From Pseudoalteromonas sp. MEBiC 03607 (GTDB lineage: Bacteria; Pseudomonadota; Gammaproteobacteria; Enterobacterales; Alteromonadaceae): 64,000 nt of DNA. Both the position numbers and the translations under genes were made by a program. Under the pieces are notes generated by a model. It saw nothing but the letters and a program-made list of their open reading frames with translations. It was not told the DNA's origin and did not search any database. The stretch is from NCBI RefSeq assembly GCF_004792295.1, contig NZ_SRRY01000001.1:940501-1004500 (forward strand), read 5' to 3'. Within the stretch, counting starts at the first letter, position 1; every line of letters starts with the position of its first letter. This document shows, piece by piece, positions 56,790 to 64,000 of this stretch.

Positions 56790-57464
56790 ATGGGTGTATT
56801 AAATCGCGTAAATGACATTATTCAGGCAAACCTTTCAGCTGCATTAGACAAAGCAGAAGATCCTGAAAAGCTACTGAACTTACTTGTGCAAGAAATGCAG
56901 GATGCATTGAGTGAGTGTCGTGCAACTGCAGCCACGTTTCTAACGCAAGAAAAGCAAATGAAGCGTGAAATTGCCGCTAAACAAGCAAAAGTAGCTGACT
57001 GGCAAGCGAAGGCAGAAAAAGCACTGAGTAAAGATCGTGACGATCTTGCCAAAGCAGCATTAGTTGAAAAACAGCGTTTAACTACAGAAATCGAAGCGCA
57101 ACAAGCTGAAATGAATAAAGTGGCTGAGTCACTAGCAAAGCTCACTGAAGATTGTCAGCGTTTACAAAATAAGCTTGCAGATGCAAAAGCAAAGCAACTG
57201 ACTTATATGCAAAAAGAGCGCGTTGTTACAGCACGTTTAAAAGTAAAAGAGCAGCTGCATAGCAGCAAAGTTGAAGATGCATTAGCGCGTTTTGACTACT
57301 TAGAGCAACGCGTTGAAAATATTGAATCGCAGGTTGAAGCGTATGAACTTACGCAAAGTGATGCGGCAAATTCAACAGCAGCACAAATTGCAGCGCTTGA
57401 GAAAAATGACGCGATTGATAAAGAACTTGCTGATTTAAAAGCAAGTATGAAGCAATCTGCTTAG
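56790..57464 (+). CDS. pspA: Phage shock protein A
   Basis: A 224-residue PspA/IM30 protein (E. coli 222). It begins MGVLNRVNDIIQANLSAALD with the amphipathic membrane-binding helix; EDPEKLLNLLVQEMQDAL is the family signature, and the rest is long coiled coil (heptads to residue about 190). PspA is an ESCRT-III-like effector that stabilises stressed inner membrane and also restrains PspF. GAGAG precedes the ATG. First gene of a three-gene unit. Confidence 0.96.
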   Translation: MGVLNRVNDIIQANLSAALDKAEDPEKLLNLLVQEMQDALSECRATAATFLTQEKQMKREIAAKQAKVADWQAKAEKALSKDRDDLAKAALVEKQRLTTEIEAQQAEMNKVAESLAKLTEDCQRLQNKLADAKAKQLTYMQKERVVTARLKVKEQLHSSKVEDALARFDYLEQRVENIESQVEAYELTQSDAANSTAAQIAALEKNDAIDKELADLKASMKQSA

Positions 57465-57474
57465 GAGTTTAGTG

Positions 57475-57681
57475 ATGAATACATATCATACATCAACACG
57501 TTGGTACCGAGATCTAAGCAACAAGAAGATCTCTGGTGTGTGTAGTGGCTTAGCTGCACGATTAGGCTTTCCGGTATGGTCTACACGTTTAGTCATGATC
57601 ATACTACTTATTCAAATGCCGTTGTTAATAGGCTTGGGTTATTTAGTGGCTCATTGCACTTTACCAGTTAAAGGTTACTAG
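57475..57681 (+). CDS. PspC-domain membrane protein
   Basis: ATG 57475 has TAGGAG seven bases upstream; GTG at 57472 is less well placed. The 68-residue product has a PspC domain: WYRDLSNKKISGVCSGLAAR followed by LGFPVWSTRLVMIIL and a membrane helix. It is much shorter than enterobacterial PspC (119), lacking the C-terminal coiled coil. It would sense or signal membrane stress together with PspA. No PspB gene lies between. Confidence 0.9.
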   Translation: MNTYHTSTRWYRDLSNKKISGVCSGLAARLGFPVWSTRLVMIILLIQMPLLIGLGYLVAHCTLPVKGY

Positions 57682-57690
57682 GAGTCTTTT

Positions 57691-58017
57691 ATGAAAACGT
57701 TAGCTATCATCATCTTAGCAATGTTATTACTGTGCACAGATACAATTTCGTTTGTATCGTTTGATACATGGCAGTTGCCTTTGTCGATTGCAGATATGAG
57801 CTGGGCTGGGCTTGAAGTGCTTGGTGCTATCATCGCAGTAATTGCCGTTGTGGCTGGGGTTGCTTTATTTACTATTGGCTTAATTGGCGCAGGTGTTGTT
57901 GCTGTGATTGGCGTAGTGCTTGCGTTTTTATTTGGCTCAGTTGTAATTGCATGGCCGTTATTGTTAATCGCCGCGTTGTGTTGGCTGGTTGCCGATAACA
58001 AAAAATCAGTGGCTTAA
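57691..58017 (+). CDS. Hydrophobic membrane protein in the psp unit
   Basis: A 108-residue very hydrophobic protein with three to four helices: MKTLAIIILAMLLLCTDTIS, then LEVLGAIIAVIAVVAGVALF, LIGAGVVAVIGVVLAFLF and VIAWPLLLIAALCWLVADN. It follows the pspC gene by nine bases with TAGGAG upstream, so it should be induced with the psp genes. Position suggests a PspD/PspG-like auxiliary role, but no family is recognised. Confidence 0.8.
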   Translation: MKTLAIIILAMLLLCTDTISFVSFDTWQLPLSIADMSWAGLEVLGAIIAVIAVVAGVALFTIGLIGAGVVAVIGVVLAFLFGSVVIAWPLLLIAALCWLVADNKKSVA

Positions 58018-58097
58018 GCTGTGAATAAACTGCCTTAATAGCCAAAGTATGCTAAATTTAGCGGGTAAGTAGATGTCTTAACAAGGATTAAAACATA

Positions 58098-58604
58098 ATG
58101 AAGTTGTTACCCGCACTGTCTTTTTTTACTGCAAGTTTATTATTTAGTACGTTTACATCTGCCCATAGCGGTCATGAGCACAGCGAGGTTGCAGAAGTTA
58201 CCGTGAGTGACGCCCAAGTTCGAGAATTCTTACCCGCTAGTAAAGCGACTGTTGCTTATCTTACTATTACCAATCCAAGCGATCACGCCACAGTGCTTAC
58301 TAAAGCCGAACTGGATGGTTTAGGCCGCGTTGAGATTCATCAGCATACGCATGTTGATGGCATGATGAAAATGCAACAGGTTCTTTCACTGGAAATTAGC
58401 GCTCATAGTCAGGTGGAGTTTAAACCTGGCGGTTATCATTTAATGGTTTTTGAACCAGAGGATGAACTAAAAGCAGGGCAAGAGCGTAAACTCACGCTAT
58501 ATTTTAAAAACGGCAACCGAGTTTTTACTCAAGCTAAGGTTGTGTCTTTACAAGAAATGTCTGAACAGGCTGCAAATAAGAGTGAACAACACTCACACCA
58601 CTAG
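58098..58604 (+). CDS. Periplasmic copper chaperone PCu(A)C
   Basis: A 168-residue secreted protein. The signal peptide is MKLLPALSFFTASLLFSTFT then SAHS. The mature part has an N-terminal His-rich HSGHEHSE and a C-terminal HSHH. The copper site follows the family pattern: VEIHQHTHVDGMMKMQQV and PGGYHLMVFEPEDEL (H...M...H.M). It delivers Cu(I) to cytochrome oxidase or handles copper in the periplasm. It is placed eight bases before the DUF2333 gene, probably in one operon. No cox genes are close. Confidence 0.9.
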   Translation: MKLLPALSFFTASLLFSTFTSAHSGHEHSEVAEVTVSDAQVREFLPASKATVAYLTITNPSDHATVLTKAELDGLGRVEIHQHTHVDGMMKMQQVLSLEISAHSQVEFKPGGYHLMVFEPEDELKAGQERKLTLYFKNGNRVFTQAKVVSLQEMSEQAANKSEQHSHH

Positions 58605-58612
58605 GAGGTACC

Positions 58613-59599
58613 ATGTCTGAGCATAAAGGAAAAATAGCCAGCGCATTACTTATCATTTTAATTATTTTCTATGCAATTGCGGTTTACTGGAGTAGTGAGC
58701 CAGATCGCATGGATGTTGTAAACAAGGCAAAACAAGAAGCCCAACAACGGGGTGAAAAGTTTGTCACCGGTTACACAACCACGTCAACACTCATTAATGT
58801 TGCAAGTACATTGTTAAACAAACCGGGTGGCTATTTATCAAATGATATTATGCCACCAAGTGTGATGATGGATAATATGCCGGCATGGGAATACGGGGCG
58901 CTTGAGATGACTCGAGACCTGGTATTGTCGATGCGTAAAGACTTTAGTCGTTCACAATCACAGTCGACCGAACATGAGGCTCTGAAAAAAGCGCAGCCGC
59001 AATTTAATATAAGTTCAGTAGCATGGGCATGGCCAAGTGCTGAGGCTGAATATCAAAAAGGCATTGATTTACTGATTGTATATCGAACTCAAATTGCGGA
59101 TCAAAATGACCGCGATAGCCAGTTTTATGCCCGTGCAGATAATCTACGTGGTTGGTTAAAAGAAGCTGAAAAACGCCTAGGCAGTTTAAGCCAACGCTTA
59201 AGTGCCAGTGTCGGCCAAGAACGCTTAAACACAGATCTAGCCGGTGATACCGCAGCCCATCAAGCAACCTATACGCCTTTACAGAATCAGGTAAAAACAT
59301 CATGGTGGCAAATTGATGATGTGTTTTATGAGTCTCGTGGTGCAACATGGGCGTTGCTGCATTTTTTACAGGCAGTTGAATATGATTTTGCCGATGTCTT
59401 AGAAAAGAAAAATGCGCGTGTTAGCCTGCAACAGATTATTCGTGAATTAGAGGCCACACAAGAAACCGTGTGGAGTCCAATGATATTAAATGGTAGTGGT
59501 TTTGGCTTTGTAGCGAATCATTCATTAGTAATGGCGAATTATATTTCTCGAGCCAATGCGGCTCTAATTGAACTTAGCGAACTTTTAGCGCAAGGATAA
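58613..59599 (+). CDS. DUF2333 family protein
   Basis: A 328-residue membrane-anchored protein: one N-terminal helix (ASALLIILIIFYAIAVYW, residues 10-27), then a mainly helical periplasmic part. Conserved stretches include LLNKPGGYLSNDIMPPSVMM and DNMPAWEYGAL, LVLSMRKDFSRSQSQS and WSPMILNGSGFGFVANHSLV. DUF2333 has no assigned function. AGGAGG precedes the ATG. One base separates its stop from the next gene, so the chaperone, DUF2333 and barrel genes appear to be an operon. Confidence 0.88.
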   Translation: MSEHKGKIASALLIILIIFYAIAVYWSSEPDRMDVVNKAKQEAQQRGEKFVTGYTTTSTLINVASTLLNKPGGYLSNDIMPPSVMMDNMPAWEYGALEMTRDLVLSMRKDFSRSQSQSTEHEALKKAQPQFNISSVAWAWPSAEAEYQKGIDLLIVYRTQIADQNDRDSQFYARADNLRGWLKEAEKRLGSLSQRLSASVGQERLNTDLAGDTAAHQATYTPLQNQVKTSWWQIDDVFYESRGATWALLHFLQAVEYDFADVLEKKNARVSLQQIIRELEATQETVWSPMILNGSGFGFVANHSLVMANYISRANAALIELSELLAQG

Positions 59600-59600
59600 A

Positions 59601-60371
59601 ATGATGAAAAAGTACTGTTTAGCGGCCGCCTTATCGATGGCCTGTTTAGCTCCGACAGCTCAAGCTGACACATTATTAGGTTTATATCTTGGTGTTGATG
59701 GCTGGCAATCTGATAACAGCGGTAGTTTTGCCCAAGACGGTAATCTACAAAGCTTCAAATTTGATGATGAGACGTTTACGAGCTACTACGCAGCACTAGA
59801 GCACCCAGTACCACTTGTACCAAATATTAAACTTAAGTACACAGAGCTTGAATTAAACGGTTCAACCATGCTTGATGAAAGCTTTAGCTTTGGCGATTCT
59901 AACTACGTGGTAGGTACAACCGTTGGTACGGTAAGTGATTTGTCACATGTTGATTATATTCTTTACTATGAGATTTTTGATAACGATTTAGTGTCTATCG
60001 ATTTAGGTGTCAATGCTAAACAGTTTGATGGTGAGATTACGGTAACGGGTACATCGCAAAACGGTGGACCAAGCACTACTGAGCGTGTTGATTTTTCAGG
60101 CTTTGTACCATTAGTGTATGGCCGTGCTGAAGTTGGCTTACCATTAACTGGCTTGAGTGTTTTCTTTGAAGGTAGCTTACTGGCTATTGATGATAGTAAG
60201 GTTCAAGATTATCAAGCCGGTATTGCTTATGCGTTACTTGATAACCTTGCTATTGATATGGATATTAAAGCGGGCTATCGTTCAATGACCTTAGAGCTTG
60301 ATGATATCGATGATATCTACACAGATATTGATGCTTCTGGGCCATTTGCAGGTATTCAAATTCACTTCTAA
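59601..60371 (+). CDS. TIGR04219-type outer-membrane beta-barrel protein
   Basis: A 256-residue protein with signal peptide MMKKYCLAAALSMACLAPTA ending QADT. The mature part starts LLGLYLGVDGWQSDNSGSFA, the usual TIGR04219 opening. Alternating hydrophobic strands fill the rest; the C-terminus DASGPFAGIQIHF ends in Phe, the outer-membrane assembly signal. Function unknown. It is coupled to the DUF2333 gene and likely shares its regulation. Confidence 0.85.
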   Translation: MMKKYCLAAALSMACLAPTAQADTLLGLYLGVDGWQSDNSGSFAQDGNLQSFKFDDETFTSYYAALEHPVPLVPNIKLKYTELELNGSTMLDESFSFGDSNYVVGTTVGTVSDLSHVDYILYYEIFDNDLVSIDLGVNAKQFDGEITVTGTSQNGGPSTTERVDFSGFVPLVYGRAEVGLPLTGLSVFFEGSLLAIDDSKVQDYQAGIAYALLDNLAIDMDIKAGYRSMTLELDDIDDIYTDIDASGPFAGIQIHF

Positions 60372-60399
60372 GATGGTGAATCTATTATTAGCTGGCAGG

Positions 60400-61287
60400 C
60401 TATTTTAAAGCATGCCAGCTAACGTCAAACTCATCTTCTAAGGATGTTGATAAAATATTTTTATAAGCTTTATTTATCGGTGTACTAATGAGTTTTTTAA
60501 GCTCATCACCGGTTTGAGTAAACTTATAGTAACTAAGCACCAAATCATTACTTTTAGCTTTTAATACAAGGCGCTGATTCATAAAACTAAGGGCTAACTC
60601 TTGTCCTGCTTTTAATACTGCTGATTCAATTTCTTTTCGATACAACAAGTTAATATCCATTAAAGTCAAAATGTCAGGAAAACTAACCGGGGTTTTGCCC
60701 AAGTTAAATGACACTTTGTTGCCTTTTCTTAATAAATCAAAAAGCGACGGCTTTTTGTAAAAGCCCAAGAGAATTAAGTGACTGTGGTCTTTTTCGTTAA
60801 ATCCACACAGCGAGGTGCAGCGCTGTAATGCATCGGCTTCACGCTGAGTCATAAATTTAAGCGTTTGTAAGCTTTTGATTGAAAATGTACCTGGAGTAAC
60901 AGTTTCACCTGCCAATATTTTTGCCCACAGTTTTTGCATTGCAGTATTTGCAGTATCTTCGCATAAACTAATAAAGCGCTCTATCCAATCGAAATCCGGT
61001 CGTTGTTGGCCTGTTACATCGGGGCAAAACGCCATCGCCATTGCCATAATGGTTTCGATATTTTCTTGGCGCTTTATTAATTGGATTTCTTGGCGTGTAT
61101 GGGCTCTGTCGAGTAATGTTGCTTCAGCTTTTACTTGATAGGGTAGCTGTTGTTGTCCTTGCGGCGAGTATTGTTCATCGTTTGTTTGATTGATTTTTAC
61201 AGACGATGTTTTATGGATAGGGTATCCAAGCTGGTTTTCGATTATGTTAGCAAGATTAATTCTCGCTTGAGCCGCTTTGACTGTCAT
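60400..61287 (-). CDS. TIGR03899-like protein
   Basis: ATG 61287 (MTVKAAQARINLANIIENQL) is preferred to TTG at 61296. About 295 residues, mostly soluble, with a conserved core FDWIERFISLCEDTANTAMQ and KLWAKILAGETVTPGTFSIK, the hallmark of the DUF2806/TIGR03899 type. FMTQREADALQRCTSLCGFN follows. No catalytic motif is seen. It overlaps the end of the upstream SRPBCC gene by 32 bases, indicating coupled translation. Function unknown. Confidence 0.75.
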   Translation of the reverse strand: MTVKAAQARINLANIIENQLGYPIHKTSSVKINQTNDEQYSPQGQQQLPYQVKAEATLLDRAHTRQEIQLIKRQENIETIMAMAMAFCPDVTGQQRPDFDWIERFISLCEDTANTAMQKLWAKILAGETVTPGTFSIKSLQTLKFMTQREADALQRCTSLCGFNEKDHSHLILLGFYKKPSLFDLLRKGNKVSFNLGKTPVSFPDILTLMDINLLYRKEIESAVLKAGQELALSFMNQRLVLKAKSNDLVLSYYKFTQTGDELKKLISTPINKAYKNILSTSLEDEFDVSWHALK

Positions 61288-61816
61288 CGGTAGCAATTGC
61301 CTTTTCTGTTGTTGCTAACTGCGCATAGGTTTTTATATTGTTCAAAGCCAACTTAACCGAGTTATTAAGTATATATTGGCTTAATAAAGCGAGGTAGCCG
61401 CCAATAATAGGAGTGTTGACTTCACCTTGTAATGTGCATCTAACCTCAACGCCATCTGCGGCATTTGAAAAACGTATCTCGCCTTTTGCAATGTGCTCTT
61501 GGTTAAACAAAATATTAAACATCATTGCATTTTTATTTAGTTGGGTAATGGTCATCTCGCCTTTGCCAAAGCGACTTTGCCAAAACTGATGAGCGCCAAC
61601 ACCTTGGCTTGGCTCTGCAATTATAAATTCAATACTTGGGTCAACTGCTTGCCAAGGTTGCCACTCAGGCCATTGGTTAAAATCACTAACCAAACCTGCG
61701 ATTTCTTCGGCGCTTGCTGATATTCTTATCGACTTATCAACAGTGTATTGTTGAGAAAGCATTAAACCCACCACAAGCGCGATGAGTGTCATAACAAATA
61801 ATGCTTTTAAACTCAC
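61256..61816 (-). CDS. SRPBCC-fold (polyketide-cyclase-like) membrane-anchored protein
   Basis: A 186-residue protein starting at GTG 61816 (ATG 61792 is an alternative). Residues 4-20 are a signal anchor (KALFVMTLIALVVGLMLSQQ). The SRPBCC/START-like domain covers about 25-165: ISASAEEIAGLVSDFNQWPE then WQPWQAVDP is the family motif. AEPSQGVGAHQFWQSRFGKG and GGYLALLSQYIL complete it. Such proteins bind hydrophobic ligands. Co-transcribed with the TIGR03899-like gene. Confidence 0.83.
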   Translation of the reverse strand: MSLKALFVMTLIALVVGLMLSQQYTVDKSIRISASAEEIAGLVSDFNQWPEWQPWQAVDPSIEFIIAEPSQGVGAHQFWQSRFGKGEMTITQLNKNAMMFNILFNQEHIAKGEIRFSNAADGVEVRCTLQGEVNTPIIGGYLALLSQYILNNSVKLALNNIKTYAQLATTEKAIATDDSQSGSSEN

Positions 61817-62025
61817 AAAGAATAATTTAATAATCTCACCTCAGGCAATAGTTTTATATCTTTCATAACATTATACGTATCTTAGGCTATAATCTTTTTG
61901 ATACGACTGTATATGTTATCACTAATGTACCACAGTCGAATAAGTGATAGAATTTTTATGCATCGTTGTAAAGTGGAGAGTCACCATCGATACAGTTTTA
62001 CGGTGTTCACTTTAAGGAATTATTA

Positions 62026-64000
62026 ATGACATCAGACAGTAATGACTTTTTATTTAACGACCAAGATGATGAGCAGCTTCTCGAAGAAACTGTATCTGAT
62101 TTTTGGGATGTATTAATAGTCGATGATGATCCTGAAATACATTCTGTCACTAAGCTAGCTTTATCTGGGGTTGAGTTTTGGGATAAAGGCTTGCGATTCC
62201 ATCACGCCTACTCTGGTGCAGAAGCGCTCGAATTACTTAAAAAAGATCATTCTATTTCCGTTATTTTACTTGATGTTGTGATGGAGTCAGATGATGCTGG
62301 TTTACAAGTTGTGAAGCAGGTCAGAGAATGCCTAAAAAACCATAATATTCGTATTATTCTTCGTACTGGTCAGCCAGGGTATGCCCCTGAAGAAAAAGTA
62401 ATCCGCGAGTACGATATTAATGATTACAAAACTAAAACTGAGCTGACTCGTAGTAAATTGATTACTTCACTGGTAACAGCTATCCGTTCTTATGAACAAG
62501 TTTGCCAGCTCGAATTTCAAAGCCGCGCATTAAACAATATTCTACTCGCCTCGAAGGCTATTTTAGGCTTTACCGATATCAAAGCTTTTACCATGGCTGT
62601 ATTAAAGCAGCTTTCGTTTATTTTAGATTGTGAGCCTCACGGCTTACTGTGTGGTTCGATTGAAGATGACGAGCGGGTTTTTGTTTTGGGCGGTGGCGCT
62701 GAATACAACGATGTAATTGGTCAGCGAATTGAGCAGCTTGATAATGGTCGTATCATTTTACAAGTGAAAAACTGCTTAGCACAAGGTGAGCATCAACATA
62801 CTGAGCTTGACAGTACCTATCTACTAAAAAGTAAAAATCGCCAAGCCGCGATTTACTTAGAAACAAATCAAACGCCAAGCCCGTCGCAGTTACAATTTGC
62901 CGAGATCTTTTTAACCAATGTAAGCGTTGGTCTTGATAATGTGCGCTTGTTTAACCGTTTATGTGATGCAGCATATAAAGATATTTTAACAGGTCTTCCT
63001 AATCGTAATGATTTTATCAACAAAGTAGAGCGTTTTTATCAGCCCGGTAAAACAGACTATGTTTTTTTATTGATTGATGTTGCCCATTTCTCTGATATCA
63101 ATAATGGTTTAGGACAAGAAATTGGTAATTTGCTTTTAAATGCCATTGTTGAAAGGCTGCAACAAGAGTATCCAGAAGCCGAGCTACTTTCTCGAATAGG
63201 TGCTGATGTGTTTGGTTTGATATTACCAAAACAGCGTTATGACCTTGAGCAGTTACGCGAACATCTTAGTTTACCTTTTACTGCTGGCGAACATATTTTA
63301 CCTATCAATTTTAAGATTGGCTTGTGCCTTCAAGGTGACTTTCAGAAAGCGGGTATTGAAACACTAAAATTGGCATATATAGCTTTGAACCAAGCTAAAA
63401 AGAATTCCTCTGAAATGGTCGTCACGTATACTCCAGAAATGGAAGAGCAGATGGCATGGCGCTTAGGGATTATTAGGCAGCTTCGTCAAGACTTTGAACA
63501 ACGTAAACTTGAAGTGTGGTTCCAGCCGCAACTAGATTTGAATACATTAGAGATCATTGGCTGTGAAGCATTGCTACGTTGGCCGTCAGGGAATGGCCAA
63601 TATATTTCCCCAGCTATATTTGTTCCCTTGGCTGAAGATGCAGGTTTAATTGTTGAAATAGGGCAGTGGGTACTAGAACAAGCATGTTTACAACAAAAGC
63701 GTCTTGAACAGCTTGGCTTTAACATTAGTGTTGCTGTAAACGTTTCAGTGCCACAGTTTAAAGTGAAAGGTTATGCGCAGCAGGTTAAAGACACTCTAAT
63801 AAAATATGAAGTTAAGCCACAGTTTATAGAGCTTGAAGTAACCGAAAGTGTGGTAATGGATGAGCTGAGCAATGTTATTACCACTCTTGAGGAGTTAAAA
63901 TCATTTGGCATTGAAATTGCGATTGATGATTTTGGTACAGGCTTCTCATCGTTGAGTTATTTGCAAAAACTGCCGTTAGATAGACTCAAAATCGACAGAG
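62026..64000 (+). CDS. Response regulator with DUF3369, degenerate GGDEF and EAL domains (3' end outside window)
   Basis: Starts at ATG 62026 with AAGGAATT seven bases upstream and stays open to the right edge (658 codons). Order: acidic leader; receiver domain (about 28-155) with VLIVDDDPEIHSVT and phospho-acceptor Asp in SVILLDVVMESDDAG; DUF3369 sensor (about 170-315) beginning NNILLASKAILGFTDIKAFT; GGDEF domain (about 325-470) with DILTGLPNRNDF but RIGADVFGLIL in place of GGDEF; EAL domain from about 490 with EVWFQPQLDL, CEALLRWPSG, VNVSVPQFKV, ELEVTESVVM and IDDFGTGFSSLSYLQKLPLD. The EAL motifs are intact and the GGDEF site is not, so c-di-GMP phosphodiesterase activity is the likely output. 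The cognate kinase is not in view. Confidence 0.93.
   Translation, partial: MTSDSNDFLFNDQDDEQLLEETVSDFWDVLIVDDDPEIHSVTKLALSGVEFWDKGLRFHHAYSGAEALELLKKDHSISVILLDVVMESDDAGLQVVKQVRECLKNHNIRIILRTGQPGYAPEEKVIREYDINDYKTKTELTRSKLITSLVTAIRSYEQVCQLEFQSRALNNILLASKAILGFTDIKAFTMAVLKQLSFILDCEPHGLLCGSIEDDERVFVLGGGAEYNDVIGQRIEQLDNGRIILQVKNCLAQGEHQHTELDSTYLLKSKNRQAAIYLETNQTPSPSQLQFAEIFLTNVSVGLDNVRLFNRLCDAAYKDILTGLPNRNDFINKVERFYQPGKTDYVFLLIDVAHFSDINNGLGQEIGNLLLNAIVERLQQEYPEAELLSRIGADVFGLILPKQRYDLEQLREHLSLPFTAGEHILPINFKIGLCLQGDFQKAGIETLKLAYIALNQAKKNSSEMVVTYTPEMEEQMAWRLGIIRQLRQDFEQRKLEVWFQPQLDLNTLEIIGCEALLRWPSGNGQYISPAIFVPLAEDAGLIVEIGQWVLEQACLQQKRLEQLGFNISVAVNVSVPQFKVKGYAQQVKDTLIKYEVKPQFIELEVTESVVMDELSNVITTLEELKSFGIEIAIDDFGTGFSSLSYLQKLPLDRLKIDR

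Noticed and set aside
61957..62025. Short frame (MHRCKVESHHRYSF...) just before the response-regulator gene
   Set aside because: Only 22 codons, no ribosome site; overlaps the ribosome site of the next gene.

Overview
The window looks like a chromosomal segment of a marine gammaproteobacterium of the order Alteromonadales, most likely Pseudoalteromonas. This rests on recognised proteins and neighbourhoods (dciA-secA-mutT, epmB/efp/epmA, rsgA-psd opposite orn, thiC-thiO-thiS-thiG-thiDE-thiF, the pspA group, DUF3016, TIGR04219 and TIGR03899 families) and on moderate to low GC. No database search was possible, so family names come from motifs and remembered relatives.

Bases 1-14600 are the end of a surface-polysaccharide locus on the + strand. 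It begins with a truncated sulfotransferase, a family 2 glycosyltransferase, a short PglC-type phosphoglycosyl transferase and a DegT aminotransferase. A sulfate-activation block follows (cysD, cysN, an SLC13 permease, a decayed S23-like gene, cysC, a DHH phosphoesterase). Then come a membrane-bound nucleotide-sugar 4,6-dehydratase, ugd and galU. Together they suggest a sulfated, uronate-containing polymer: APS and PAPS are made, a sulfotransferase could use PAPS, and the DHH protein might remove the PAP by-product.

Bases 13000-33000 are normal genes (a GxxExxY protein, an MBL/beta-CASP hydrolase, yjbH, a large lipoprotein, a sugar kinase and nucleotidyltransferase pair, dciA, secA, mutT, galE) separated by intergenic blocks packed with two related palindromic repeat families. 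Type A has AACCACAGAGG...CTCTGTGGTT arms; type B has CACAAAGAGAAG...TTCTCTTTGTG arms. I count about twenty right arms of each. The small GxxExxY (PDDEXK-like) gene has A left arms on one side and only A right arms on the other, as expected if it is cargo of a longer version of the element. This repeat/nuclease association is the best candidate for an undescribed system here.

Bases 33000-51450 are housekeeping: two tandem DUF3016 genes, the complete EF-P modification set, a TonB-dependent receptor, a TPP-riboswitch-controlled thiamine operon, psd, rsgA and orn.

Bases 51450-52600 hold an unusual stable-RNA array: four identical tRNA-Gly(GCC) genes mixed with five tRNA-derived units of 81-84 bases. 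These keep the 5' tRNA half and an anticodon stem but lack the anticodon, T-arm and 3' acceptor strand.

Bases 52600-64000 hold yjbQ, cheX, zur, a MarC protein, dusA, a phage-shock group with a sigma54-like promoter, a copper chaperone, DUF2333, TIGR04219, TIGR03899 and SRPBCC proteins. The window ends inside a response-regulator/GGDEF/EAL protein whose GGDEF motif is degenerate.
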